Source of the DNA: Rufibacter tibetensis
GTDB lineage: Bacteria > Bacteroidota > Bacteroidia > Cytophagales > Hymenobacteraceae
Direction of reading: 5' to 3'
DNA length: 64,000 bases
Assembly (NCBI RefSeq): GCF_001310085.1
Contig: NZ_CP012643.1
Location: 4,966,001 to 5,030,000 of the forward strand
Both the position numbers and the translations under genes were made by a program. Positions 1 to 10,394 of the stretch are shown here, one piece after another (position 1 is the stretch's first letter; each line of letters begins with the position of its first letter). The notes beneath the pieces were generated by a model. That model saw nothing but the letters and a program-made list of their open reading frames with translations, was not told where the DNA came from and searched no databases.

Positions 1-1
1 A

Positions 2-1870
2 CCTTTCCTTTCCTTTGTGTTTCTGGCAGCTGCACTGGTGGGAAGTTGTACCCCTACTGCCCCCAAACAGACGAGCTCCACTGAAACCAAAGCACCGGCA
101 CCCGTTATGACGACTACTCCACAGGTTACTGACCCTAACACCACCGAGGAAGAAGTAAAGGACAACAAGTTTGTCATTTACCAGATGATGACGCGGCTGT
201 TCGGGAACAAGAAAGCCACGAACAAGACCTATGGCACGGTGCAGGAAAATGGGGTAGGCAAGTTCAATGACATCACAGACAAAGCACTGCAGGAGATCAA
301 AAATCTGGGGGCCACGCACGTGTGGTACACCGGGGTCCTTGAGCACGCGCTCATGACAGACTACACTAAGTTTGGTATTCCTCTGGACGATGCTGATGTG
401 ATCAAAGGCCGGGCCGGGTCACCATACGCCATCAAAGACTACTATGACGTGAACCCAGATTTGGCCGTAGACGTGCGCAAACGCATGGCTGAGTTTGAAG
501 CCCTGGTGCAACGCACGCACAAAAACAACCTAAAGGTTTTAATAGACTTCGTGCCGAACCATGTGGCCCGCTACTACGGCTCAGATGCCAAACCGAAAGG
601 AGTAGAAGACTTTGGAAGCCAGGATGATAAGAGCGTTTCCTTCAAGCTTAGCAACAACTTCTATTACATACCCGGTCAGACGCTGCAGGTACCTAAAACC
701 TACAACCCGTTAAGCGGAACTTTTAAAGGGCCGCAGGAAGACGGCAAGTTCAACGAGACGCCGGCCAAGGCCTCGGGGAATGACGTGTTCAGCTCCACGC
801 CCAGCGTAGATGACTGGTTTGAAACGGTGAAGCTGAACTACGGCGTGGATTACCAGAACAACCGGACCGCCCACTTCTCGCCTACCCCGGACACCTGGAA
901 CAAGATGCGCGACATCCTGCTGTTCTGGGCGGGGAAAGGCGTAGACGGTTTCCGGTGCGACATGGCCGAAATGGTGCCCGTGGAGTTCTGGGCCTGGGTT
1001 ATTCCGCAGGTAAAAGCCCAGTACCCAACCATCACGTTCATAGCTGAAATCTATAACCCGAAGGCGTACCAAACCTACATCAAGACCGGCGGTTTTGATT
1101 TCTTGTATGACAAAGTGGGCTTGTATGATGGCTTGCGGAGGCTCATGGAAAACAAAGGCCAGGGCAACACGGCAGAGATCACTAAGGTATGGCGCGAGGA
1201 AAGCCGGGGCATCTCTAACCATATGCTGCGTTTCCTGGAGAACCATGACGAACAACGCGTGGCTTCCACTGAGTTTGCAGGCACTCCGTGGGCAGCCGTG
1301 CCGGCCATGACGGTGAGCGCCACGTTGGGCAGCGGTCCGGTCATGATCTACTTTGGGCAGGAAGTGGGCGAGCCCGGCAAAGGGCACGAAGGCTTTCAGG
1401 GCGAAGACGGACGTACCACCATCTTTGACTATTGGGGCGTTCCAGCGCATCAGGCCTGGATGAACGGCGGAAAGTTTGACGGCGGTAAACTCACTGAAGA
1501 CCAACAGCGGCTACGTGCTTTTTACACCAAATTACTTAACCTAAGTACCAGCCGCGAAGCCATCCTGAAAGGAAAGTTTTATGCCCTAACCGCCGAGGAA
1601 GGCACCGCCCCTGCGGGAGTGTACGCATACCTGCGGCACACGGCAAAAGAGCAGGTTTTGGTATTGGTAAACTTCAACCGGCAGTCCTCCAACTATGCGC
1701 TGAGCCTGGCTCCTACTGCCTTCACCGCCATGGGCCTGGACGCAAAAGGCAGCTTCATCCTTCAGGATTTATTGACAGATACGCCGCCTTTGTTTTTTCA
1801 ACCATCGGTGAAAACCAGCATCACTCTTGCTCCCATGAGTGCCCATGTATTCTTGTTACAGAAAAAGTAA
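2..1870 (+). CDS. Alpha-amylase family GH13 lipoprotein, 5' end cut by window edge
   Basis: Secreted or surface starch/maltodextrin hydrolase. The reading frame stays open to base 2 and runs into a hydrophobic segment ending in the lipobox VGSC (Cys encoded at 47-49), so this is a lipoprotein whose start codon lies left of the window. The GTG at 17 is only the first in-frame start-like codon and is inside the signal peptide. A Thr/Pro-rich linker follows, then a GH13 barrel. Numbering from the GTG at 17, all four conserved regions are present: DFVPNH (from about 177), GFRCD with nucleophile D315, IAEIY with acid/base E344, and ENHDEQ with D411. A C-terminal beta domain ends the protein. It is followed 189 bp later by a sugar MFS transporter and faces another amylase and the sus genes, so it fits the surface amylase role that SusG has in Bacteroides. 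The exact GH13 subfamily is not assigned. Confidence 0.9.
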   Translation, partial: PFLSFVFLAAALVGSCTPTAPKQTSSTETKAPAPVMTTTPQVTDPNTTEEEVKDNKFVIYQMMTRLFGNKKATNKTYGTVQENGVGKFNDITDKALQEIKNLGATHVWYTGVLEHALMTDYTKFGIPLDDADVIKGRAGSPYAIKDYYDVNPDLAVDVRKRMAEFEALVQRTHKNNLKVLIDFVPNHVARYYGSDAKPKGVEDFGSQDDKSVSFKLSNNFYYIPGQTLQVPKTYNPLSGTFKGPQEDGKFNETPAKASGNDVFSSTPSVDDWFETVKLNYGVDYQNNRTAHFSPTPDTWNKMRDILLFWAGKGVDGFRCDMAEMVPVEFWAWVIPQVKAQYPTITFIAEIYNPKAYQTYIKTGGFDFLYDKVGLYDGLRRLMENKGQGNTAEITKVWREESRGISNHMLRFLENHDEQRVASTEFAGTPWAAVPAMTVSATLGSGPVMIYFGQEVGEPGKGHEGFQGEDGRTTIFDYWGVPAHQAWMNGGKFDGGKLTEDQQRLRAFYTKLLNLSTSREAILKGKFYALTAEEGTAPAGVYAYLRHTAKEQVLVLVNFNRQSSNYALSLAPTAFTAMGLDAKGSFILQDLLTDTPPLFFQPSVKTSITLAPMSAHVFLLQKK

Positions 1871-2059
1871 CCTGGCACCCCAGTCTTCCTGAACAGGGAT
1901 ATTGATTTGGATGAGTTTCAGTGATTAAACCTTTAAGGGTAAACTCTTCCTCTTTAAGAGCATACCTTAGAAAAGCAGCTAGTTTTTTAGGGTTGTTTTC
2001 TACATATTCATGCTATAACAACACTTACCCCTTACTACCAAACTAACCTAATTTTGCCC

Positions 2060-3388
2060 ATGGCACAAACATTACAGGCGCAAGCCAAACCTCGGCTGAG
2101 TTTCTGGCAAATCTGGAACATGAGTTTCGGATTTCTGGGCATTCAGTTTGGATTCGCGTTACAGAACGCCAACGTAAGCCGGATTTTTGAAACATTGGGC
2201 GGTACTGAAATTGCGCTGTACTGGCTTGCCGCTCCGGTGACGGGCCTTTTAGTGCAACCCATCATTGGCTACATGAGTGACCGTACCTGGAGCCCGGTGT
2301 TCGGGAGACGCAAACCTTTCTTCATGGTGGGTGCGCTGCTCGCCTCCCTGTCGCTGCTCATTATGCCAAATGCTTCGGTACTTTGGATGGCCGTGGGCAT
2401 GCTCTGGATTCTGGATTCGTCCATCAATATTTCCATGGAGCCTTTCCGGGCGCTGGTGGGTGATTTGCTGCCGTCTGAACAGCGTACCGCGGGCTTTGCG
2501 ACCCAGACGTTCTTTATTGGGGTGGGTGCGGTTGTAGCCTCTTCCCTGCCCTGGATCTTCAATAACTGGATTGGCTTGCCTAATACAGCGCCGTCCGGCG
2601 AAATTCCGCCCTCGGTGAAATGGGCGTTTTACAGCGGTGGTGTCGTGTTCTTTTTAGCTGTTCTCTGGACGGTAGTCAAAACAAAAGAATACCCACCCGA
2701 AGACCTGGAAGAGTTTAACCGTGAAAACAACGAAACTACGTTCTGGCAAGGCGTTTCTGAAACGTTCCTAGGCATTTTCAAAATGCCTAAAACCATGCTG
2801 CAGCTGGCGTTTGTGCAGTTCTTCACCTGGTTCGCCCTTTTCTCCATGTGGATTTTCACCACTCCTGCCGTGACAAGCCACGTCTTTGGCGCTTCTGACA
2901 CCACCTCCAAACTTTACAACGAAGGTGCCGACTGGGTGGGCATCTGTTTTGCGGTGTACAACGGTATCTCAGCCGTTTTCGCGTTTGTGTTACCAGTTAT
3001 TGCCAAAAAGACGAGCCGCAAAATGACCCATTTGTTCTGCTTGGTGCTTGGGGGGGTTGGATTGATCTCTATTTACTTTATTTCTGACCCTAACATGCTG
3101 TTGGTCTCCATGGTAGGTGTGGGCATTGCCTGGTCTAGTATTCTTACCATGCCCTATGCCATCTTAGCTGGTTCTTTGCCAGCCAAACGCATGGGGTACT
3201 ACATGGGTGTTTTCAATTTCTTCATTGTAATTCCTCAGATAGTCGCGGGTACGCTGCTGGATTTCATCAACAAAAACATCTTCCATGGGGAGTCCATCTA
3301 CGTGTTAGTGGTAGGAGGTTGCTCCATGATCTTTGCTGGTTTCCTGACATTAATTGTGAAAGATGTAGACGAACAGGCAGTTCAATAA
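2060..3388 (+). CDS. MFS sugar transporter, SLC45/GPH-like maltodextrin or sucrose type
   Basis: Inner-membrane sugar importer of about 442 residues with twelve predicted hydrophobic segments. The N-terminal part resembles plant/bacterial sucrose and maltose transporters: a cytoplasmic start, FGIQFGFALQ-like first helix, then the loop GYMSDRTWSPVFGRRKP, the family form of the MFS loop 2-3 motif (D-R-x-G-R-R/K). The ATG at 2060 is preferred over the in-frame TTG at 2054. Placed between an amylase lipoprotein and the sus cluster, it is expected to carry maltose or malto-oligosaccharides released by periplasmic hydrolases into the cytoplasm. That substrate is inferred from context. The coding sequence contains a perfect 21-base palindrome at 2769-2789 that resembles the intergenic palindrome family described in the findings. 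Confidence 0.9.
   Translation: MAQTLQAQAKPRLSFWQIWNMSFGFLGIQFGFALQNANVSRIFETLGGTEIALYWLAAPVTGLLVQPIIGYMSDRTWSPVFGRRKPFFMVGALLASLSLLIMPNASVLWMAVGMLWILDSSINISMEPFRALVGDLLPSEQRTAGFATQTFFIGVGAVVASSLPWIFNNWIGLPNTAPSGEIPPSVKWAFYSGGVVFFLAVLWTVVKTKEYPPEDLEEFNRENNETTFWQGVSETFLGIFKMPKTMLQLAFVQFFTWFALFSMWIFTTPAVTSHVFGASDTTSKLYNEGADWVGICFAVYNGISAVFAFVLPVIAKKTSRKMTHLFCLVLGGVGLISIYFISDPNMLLVSMVGVGIAWSSILTMPYAILAGSLPAKRMGYYMGVFNFFIVIPQIVAGTLLDFINKNIFHGESIYVLVVGGCSMIFAGFLTLIVKDVDEQAVQ
2769..2789. repeat. Intragenic palindrome resembling the 35-base family core
   Basis: TAGGCATTTT and AAAATGCCTA are perfect 10-base arms around one C, followed by AAAC as in the intergenic family. It lies inside the MFS gene and encodes LGIFKMPK in frame, so it may be a coincidence of codon choice or a copy absorbed into coding sequence. 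Confidence 0.4.
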
Positions 3389-3407
3389 GCCATAGTTAAA
3401 TATCACA

Positions 3408-3438
3408 GAAGAGCCCGGGATAATGTCCCGGGCTCTTC
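3408..3438. terminator. Bidirectional terminator hairpin between convergent MFS and amylase genes
   Basis: Perfect 13-base arms (GAAGAGCCCGGGA and its complement) around the 5-base loop TAATG, 20 bp after the MFS stop. It could serve both the plus-strand MFS gene and the minus-strand amylase gene. Confidence 0.85.
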
Positions 3439-3440
3439 TG

Positions 3441-3475
3441 CTTTAAAGGGTGTTATCAAAAAATGCTGCCAAAAC
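3441..3475. repeat. Solitary copy of the 35-base palindrome family
   Basis: A 35-base imperfect palindrome reading CTTTAAAGGG, TGTTATC, then AAAAAATGCTGCC and AAAAC. It matches the family pattern in both ends and centre but with several mismatches. It lies immediately next to the terminator at 3408-3438, between two convergent genes. Confidence 0.45.
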
Positions 3476-3504
3476 GAATGTGGACTTCCACAACCCGCTT
3501 TGGT

Positions 3505-5076
3505 TTATTTCTTCAACACAACGCTGCTATAACCCGGAAGTGTCAAGCTGGCCCCTTTTTGCTTCGTCCCTTTGTTGTTTTTAAAGTGCACCTTACTGTA
3601 AGAGGTTAAGTTCTCAGGAAGATTAACACTTACCTCATTCTTGGTAAGGTTGTGCAGGACCAGCAAGGACTCATCTTCGTGGGTTCTCACAAATGCGCTC
3701 ACCCCAGAATTACCTAACTGGAGCGGCTCCAGGGTACCATATGTCAAGGCTTTGCTATTGCTCCTTAAGCCAATCATTGTTTTATAATGATTGAAGAGCG
3801 AGTTCTTGTCCTTGATCTGAGCAGCGGCTGGAGCTACAGAACCTTCAGGGTTGTATTTGGGCTGCATCCAGGTGGTGCGGCTTTTGTCTTTGGCTTTCAC
3901 GTCCCATATGAACGGTTCTCTGATGTTTTCATCTGGCTTCATTCCTTTCATACCTATCTCTTCGCCGTAATACAGGTAAGGAGAACCCGGTAAGGTCATG
4001 AGCAGCGCCGTGGCCATTTTCGCTTTATTCATATCTCCGTTTACGGCACTCATAATGCGGTTTTGGTCATGGTTGGTCAGGAAGGTGGCGTCTACATAGT
4101 CTGGGTTCACGTTCTGGTAGAAGTCTCTTATCTTCTTATGGTTGGCCACCAGGTCACCAGCATTTTCCTCATTCACAGCTTTGGTAATGGCAAAGCCCAT
4201 GTCAAAGTTAAAAAGGGCTGGTAAGCCTCGCAGGTAAGGTCCAACAATCTCGGCTGGTGCCCACACCTCTCCTACCAGGTATACGTCTTTGTTATCCTTT
4301 TTCATCTCGTTCCGGAAGTACACCCACCAGTTGTGGTTGTCATGGGGTCTTTCATCTGGAAAGATATGGCGGGCGGCATCTAATCGGAAACCGTCTACGC
4401 CTACCTCGGTAAACCAAAAACGGCCCATCTTGAAGATTTCTTCGCGAAGCTTAGGGCTATCAAAGTTCAGGTCGGGCATGCCGCTGTAGAAGTAGCCGTA
4501 GTAGAGGTAATCACTTCCTTCTACTTTGTGCCAATGGCGGGTATTGTCTGAGTCAGCTCCGGTGGGTCTGCCCTCTTTCTGGGTTTGTGGGTCGTTTTTG
4601 TGCGTCCAGACATAGTAGTCACGGTACGGGCTGTTCTCATTTTTCACGGCATCAAGAAACCATGGGTGTTTGTCTGAGGAATGGTTGATCACCATATCCA
4701 TCACCACTTTAATGTTGCGTTTGTGCGCCTGGTTGATGAACTCCTTGAAATCTGCCATGGTCCCGTAGTCGGGGTGAATGCCGTAGTAATCGGTCACATC
4801 GTACTTATGGTAAGAAGGTGATGGATTCATGGGCATCAGCCACACCGCTTCCACCCCGAGGTTCTTTAGGTAGTCAAGTTTAGAGGTCATTCCCTTGATA
4901 TCCCCAATGCCATCTCCGTTTGAATCAGCGAAGGACTGCACGAAGATTTCATAGGTGATTCCACGAGGCCATTCGCTTACTTTTTTATCCTGCGCTTGCG
5001 CAACCTCAATGTTTCCTAAGGTACTGCAGAAAAGCATGGACGACAGGAAAAGACGGGCTAAATTCTTCTTTTTCAT
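3505..5076 (-). CDS. Secreted GH13 alpha-amylase
   Basis: Starch or malto-oligosaccharide hydrolase of 523 residues. A Sec signal peptide with a basic N-terminus and hydrophobic core ends near AQAQD (residue 30), giving a periplasmic or secreted enzyme. The GH13 catalytic barrel shows region I MDMVINH (N131, H132), region II GFRLDAARH with nucleophile D233, region III LVGEVW with acid/base E270, and region IV LTNHDQNR with D337. The early DGIGDIKG stretch is the family calcium/domain signature seen in oligo-glucosidase and amylase subfamilies. A short C-terminal beta domain ends at LPGYSSVVLKK. It lies 186 bp downstream of the GH97 gene and the same way round as the sus genes, so it probably acts on imported oligosaccharides in the periplasm, as SusA does. 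A subfamily other than amylase (for example neopullulanase-like) is possible. Confidence 0.9.
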   Translation of the reverse strand: MKKKNLARLFLSSMLFCSTLGNIEVAQAQDKKVSEWPRGITYEIFVQSFADSNGDGIGDIKGMTSKLDYLKNLGVEAVWLMPMNPSPSYHKYDVTDYYGIHPDYGTMADFKEFINQAHKRNIKVVMDMVINHSSDKHPWFLDAVKNENSPYRDYYVWTHKNDPQTQKEGRPTGADSDNTRHWHKVEGSDYLYYGYFYSGMPDLNFDSPKLREEIFKMGRFWFTEVGVDGFRLDAARHIFPDERPHDNHNWWVYFRNEMKKDNKDVYLVGEVWAPAEIVGPYLRGLPALFNFDMGFAITKAVNEENAGDLVANHKKIRDFYQNVNPDYVDATFLTNHDQNRIMSAVNGDMNKAKMATALLMTLPGSPYLYYGEEIGMKGMKPDENIREPFIWDVKAKDKSRTTWMQPKYNPEGSVAPAAAQIKDKNSLFNHYKTMIGLRSNSKALTYGTLEPLQLGNSGVSAFVRTHEDESLLVLHNLTKNEVSVNLPENLTSYSKVHFKNNKGTKQKGASLTLPGYSSVVLKK

Positions 5077-5262
5077 GAAGGTATAAAGAATGTAAAACCT
5101 GAAATAGCCTTGAAAAGGATCAACTAAACGGGGCTATCCCGCTCTCTCTCCTTAACCAAGGGCCTACCTCAAGTTCATTGATGAAAAAAATTCTTAATTC
5201 GGCGTACCTCTATTTTCCAGCTGATTTTTGGAAAACAGAGGTAAAACTATGGCGTTGGTAGC

Positions 5263-7473
<2,211 letters not shown>

Positions 7474-7670
7474 TCAAGGGTTTATAAGGGGATTTGACAT
7501 AACTAGAAGGAAAGTAGAAAGGCATATTTGAAAGTGTAAGACCTTTCCGCTTTGCCTGGCGTACATCTGGGTCAATGCTGACCGAATGTTCAGGTTGCTG
7601 ATTTTAGAGGAAGAAGGGTTTCAAGGCTCATTCTTATGCCATGATCTTCACACCTAAGACATTTAAAATG

Positions 7671-7709
7671 AAGGAGGCTACCCCAGAGTTAAATTGGAAT
7701 AGCCTCCTT
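7671..7709 (-). terminator. Hairpin downstream of susE
   Basis: Arms AAGGAGGCTA and TAGCCTCCTT around a 19-base loop, 25 bp past the susE stop on the minus strand. It should at least partly separate the susC-susD-susE transcript from susB. Confidence 0.65.
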
Positions 7710-7734
7710 GGCATTATGTGAGCTTTACCTACTC

Positions 7735-8757
7735 CTATAATTTAGTTAAAGTGTAGGTGTTGGTAGCAAGGCTGAAGGTTATTCTGTAGTTACCAGCAGA
7801 AGGAACCGTGATGTTGTCACCATTTGAAACCAACGTGCCATTAGACCCACCGTAGTTTGTTCCCCAGTCATCATTCAGACGGAACTTGATGGCTCCTGCT
7901 TTTAGGTTTGTGGTAAGTGACCATGTTTGAGTGCCGTTGTTGTACATCATGTCAGTATCAGCACCCCAACCGCCGGCAGTGGCATCACCAATTACTCCAA
8001 AGCTATACTTAGCAGCAGTTAAGGTGTTCTCGTTCAGGTTTAGTGTTAAACGGTACATACCAGCTGTTGGCACAGACAAATCCCCGCCTGAGGTACTAAC
8101 TTTTCCTCCTCCGGCATCACCATACGCTACATCCCACTTCTTGGCAGGAGTAATCTTAAACTTAGTGTTACCTTCTGTAAAGTTGATCACACCTGTGTAG
8201 ATGTTGTTGCTGGTAGGTGAAATCAAGCTGTCTGCTGTAGATGGGTTCCAACCTTGGTAAGCTCCAGGTACATACACAAAAGAAATCAATGCATAAGGGT
8301 TTACGGTCATGCTCACCACATTTGAATATACCGGAGCTATGGCTTCAGTACCGGCTACTTGTGATTTCACCCGCGTCTCAATAATTGAGTTTCTACCTGT
8401 TGGCAAATTCAGAGACAACATTAAAGCATTGAACTCTAAAACAGTATAGCTCTTAGAAACATCACTTGCGCCTAAAACAACTTCTTTAGGGTTGGCAAAG
8501 TTTGTACCGGCTACTGCAAACTGAAGAGTATTGGTGATAGCGGCATCAAAACCAAAATCAGCTTTTGTCCAGGTGAAATTTACCGCCTGGTTTCTTTCAT
8601 TGGCTTTTTGAAGCGTCAATGTGTTGGCAGAAGCTGTGAAAGCGGCTCCTTTTCCCTGGGTATTGGCGATGATCCTTTCCTCATCCTTCTCACAAGAGGA
8701 GAAAAAGAAAAGCAACAGACCAAGCAGGCCGATATTTTTAATTAAAGATGTTTTCAT
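7735..8757 (-). CDS. susE: SusE-type outer-membrane starch-binding lipoprotein
   Basis: Non-catalytic surface glycan-binding protein of 340 residues. The lipobox FFSSC places the lipidated Cys at residue 22. Residues about 35-135 form the SusE N-terminal Ig-like domain (TLTLQKANERNQAVNFTW and following). Two tandem SusE/SusF-type binding modules follow, recognisable by YVPGAYQGWNPSTADSL near 155-175 and by the matching GVIGDATAGGWGADTDMMYN near 255-275, each followed by a strand-rich tail ending in paired KFRLN/YRITF strands. It lies 29 bp after susD in the same operon. It is expected to hold starch or malto-oligosaccharide at the cell surface for the SusCD importer. SusE and SusF are hard to tell apart by eye. 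The length (two modules rather than three) favours SusE. Confidence 0.85.
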   Translation of the reverse strand: MKTSLIKNIGLLGLLLFFFSSCEKDEERIIANTQGKGAAFTASANTLTLQKANERNQAVNFTWTKADFGFDAAITNTLQFAVAGTNFANPKEVVLGASDVSKSYTVLEFNALMLSLNLPTGRNSIIETRVKSQVAGTEAIAPVYSNVVSMTVNPYALISFVYVPGAYQGWNPSTADSLISPTSNNIYTGVINFTEGNTKFKITPAKKWDVAYGDAGGGKVSTSGGDLSVPTAGMYRLTLNLNENTLTAAKYSFGVIGDATAGGWGADTDMMYNNGTQTWSLTTNLKAGAIKFRLNDDWGTNYGGSNGTLVSNGDNITVPSAGNYRITFSLATNTYTLTKL

Positions 8758-8786
8758 TTTGTCTTCTTTTAAGTTCTGAATACAGA

Positions 8787-10370
8787 TTAATACCCTGGGT
8801 TTTGTTTCAGGTTAGGGTTAGAGATAAGATCTGTTGCCGGGATAGGGAACAATCTATAAGTATCGCTAACCGCTCTTCCTGCCTTCACACCACCTTTCCA
8901 AGGCCACAGGTATGCGCCGGAAGTAAACCTTCCGTAACGGATCAAGTCTGTACGACGGTGTCCTTCCCAATACAGCTCACGGCCTCTTTCATCAAGGATG
9001 AAGTCAGTGGAGATACTGGTGACGTTACCAGAAGCATTACCATAGGCCCGGGTACGAAGTGCATTCACATAACCAATGGCCGTATTCATGTTTCCACCAG
9101 AACCACCTCTTAAAACAGCTTCAGCATAAATCAGGTGCATTTCAGCTAATCTGAATAATGGGAAGTCAGTAGAAGTCCAGGTACCATTAGCAGAAGGTGC
9201 GGTACTTCCGGTAGATGTTACGTTTCTGTACTTGGTCACTTTTGGTCCCTCTGAGAAAGCAGATGGATCATCCATTTCCAATTTGTCTACAAAGAACATG
9301 GCGCGCTTATCTGTGTTTCCGCTATAATCCTGGAACAACAAAGGCAGATTCTTAGTAGCACGCACTCCACCCCAACCACCATTCGGAACGCCAAATGCAC
9401 CAGGGTTCATGGCAGCATTGATAGAAGCATTAATCAAATACGTAGTGCCTCCCCAGTTTTGGGTTCTTACGCCATCATAGTTGATTGGCAGAATAGTCTC
9501 TGTGTTGTTTACATTATTATCAGCCAGGAACAGGTGGCGGTAGTTGCTTTTCAGGCTATACCCAGAATTAATCACCTTGCTTGAATAAGTAATAGCTTCT
9601 GTATAACGGGGAGTGCCCGTGTACACTTCAGCGTTCAAATACAACCGGGCCAACAAAGCCTGAACAGCAGCCTGATCAGCACGTCCATACTCATTCTGAC
9701 GTGAAGCAACCATTAATGGCTCAATGGCCAGCAACTCAGATTCAATGTATTTGAATAACTCTGCCCGGGGAATTTGCGGTGGGAGGTATTTACCAATTGG
9801 ATCATTCTCTGTGATAAAAGGAGGATTACCAAACAGATCCATAGCCACCCAGTACTGGTAAGCCCTTAAAAAACGAGCCTCGGCCTGGTACTTCTTGATA
9901 TTCTCTGCATCTACTCCAGTAATACCCCTCTCGCCTATTTTGGCATCAGAAGACTCCCTGATGAACTCATTGGCCATGGTAATCTGGAAGAAGATACGGT
10001 TGTACAAACCAGTCAACATCACGTTGCTGGCTGTCCAGTTCATGTTATGAAAATCCTGCAACCCTGGGTCATTCCAAACAATGTGGGCTTCATCTGTAGT
10101 AAGCTCCTGTGAATTCCAGTATAAGCGCAGGAAGTCTGAAGTACCTGCATCAATACCACCTAAATCAGAAGCACCAGGACCACCGCTACCAGTTAAGGCA
10201 AAGGCACCATATACTTTCGCTATCACTTGCTTGTACCCTTCTGGGGTTCCATAAGCTATGGCAGATGTTGTCGCATTGGTGGGTGACAAATCCAGGTCTT
10301 CATGACAGGATGTAAGACAGCCCAGAAATATGGCTGAAATCCCTGTTGCTTTTATAAAAAACTTTCTCAT
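8787..10370 (-). CDS. susD: SusD/RagB-family starch-binding outer-membrane lipoprotein
   Basis: Surface lid of the SusCD transporter, binding malto-oligosaccharides. It has 527 residues with a lipobox LTSC (Cys22). SusD landmarks include the N-terminal DLDLSPTNATT, the helical TPR-like half with YNRIFFQITMANEFIRE and ARFLRAYQYWVAMDLFGNPPF (about 170-190), and a C-terminal segment with DERGRELYWEGHRRTDLIR followed by LFPIPATDLISNPNLKQNPGY, the standard end of the family. It starts 24 bp after susC and precedes susE by 29 bp, so all three form one operon. The starch specificity comes from the surrounding amylases and GH97, not from residues I can identify. Confidence 0.95.
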   Translation of the reverse strand: MRKFFIKATGISAIFLGCLTSCHEDLDLSPTNATTSAIAYGTPEGYKQVIAKVYGAFALTGSGGPGASDLGGIDAGTSDFLRLYWNSQELTTDEAHIVWNDPGLQDFHNMNWTASNVMLTGLYNRIFFQITMANEFIRESSDAKIGERGITGVDAENIKKYQAEARFLRAYQYWVAMDLFGNPPFITENDPIGKYLPPQIPRAELFKYIESELLAIEPLMVASRQNEYGRADQAAVQALLARLYLNAEVYTGTPRYTEAITYSSKVINSGYSLKSNYRHLFLADNNVNNTETILPINYDGVRTQNWGGTTYLINASINAAMNPGAFGVPNGGWGGVRATKNLPLLFQDYSGNTDKRAMFFVDKLEMDDPSAFSEGPKVTKYRNVTSTGSTAPSANGTWTSTDFPLFRLAEMHLIYAEAVLRGGSGGNMNTAIGYVNALRTRAYGNASGNVTSISTDFILDERGRELYWEGHRRTDLIRYGRFTSGAYLWPWKGGVKAGRAVSDTYRLFPIPATDLISNPNLKQNPGY

Positions 10371-10394
10371 TTCTTTATCAAGTTTGATGTTGGA

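Noticed and set aside
710-1504. Long open frame on the minus strand opposite the first amylase
   Set aside because: It is a shadow of the GH13 gene: no family motif, no ribosome site, and the plus-strand frame has all catalytic motifs.
2049-2056. TAATTTTG matching the Bacteroidota -7 element just before the MFS start
   Set aside because: Only 3 bases remain before the ATG at 2060 and no -33 element fits, so it is probably chance.
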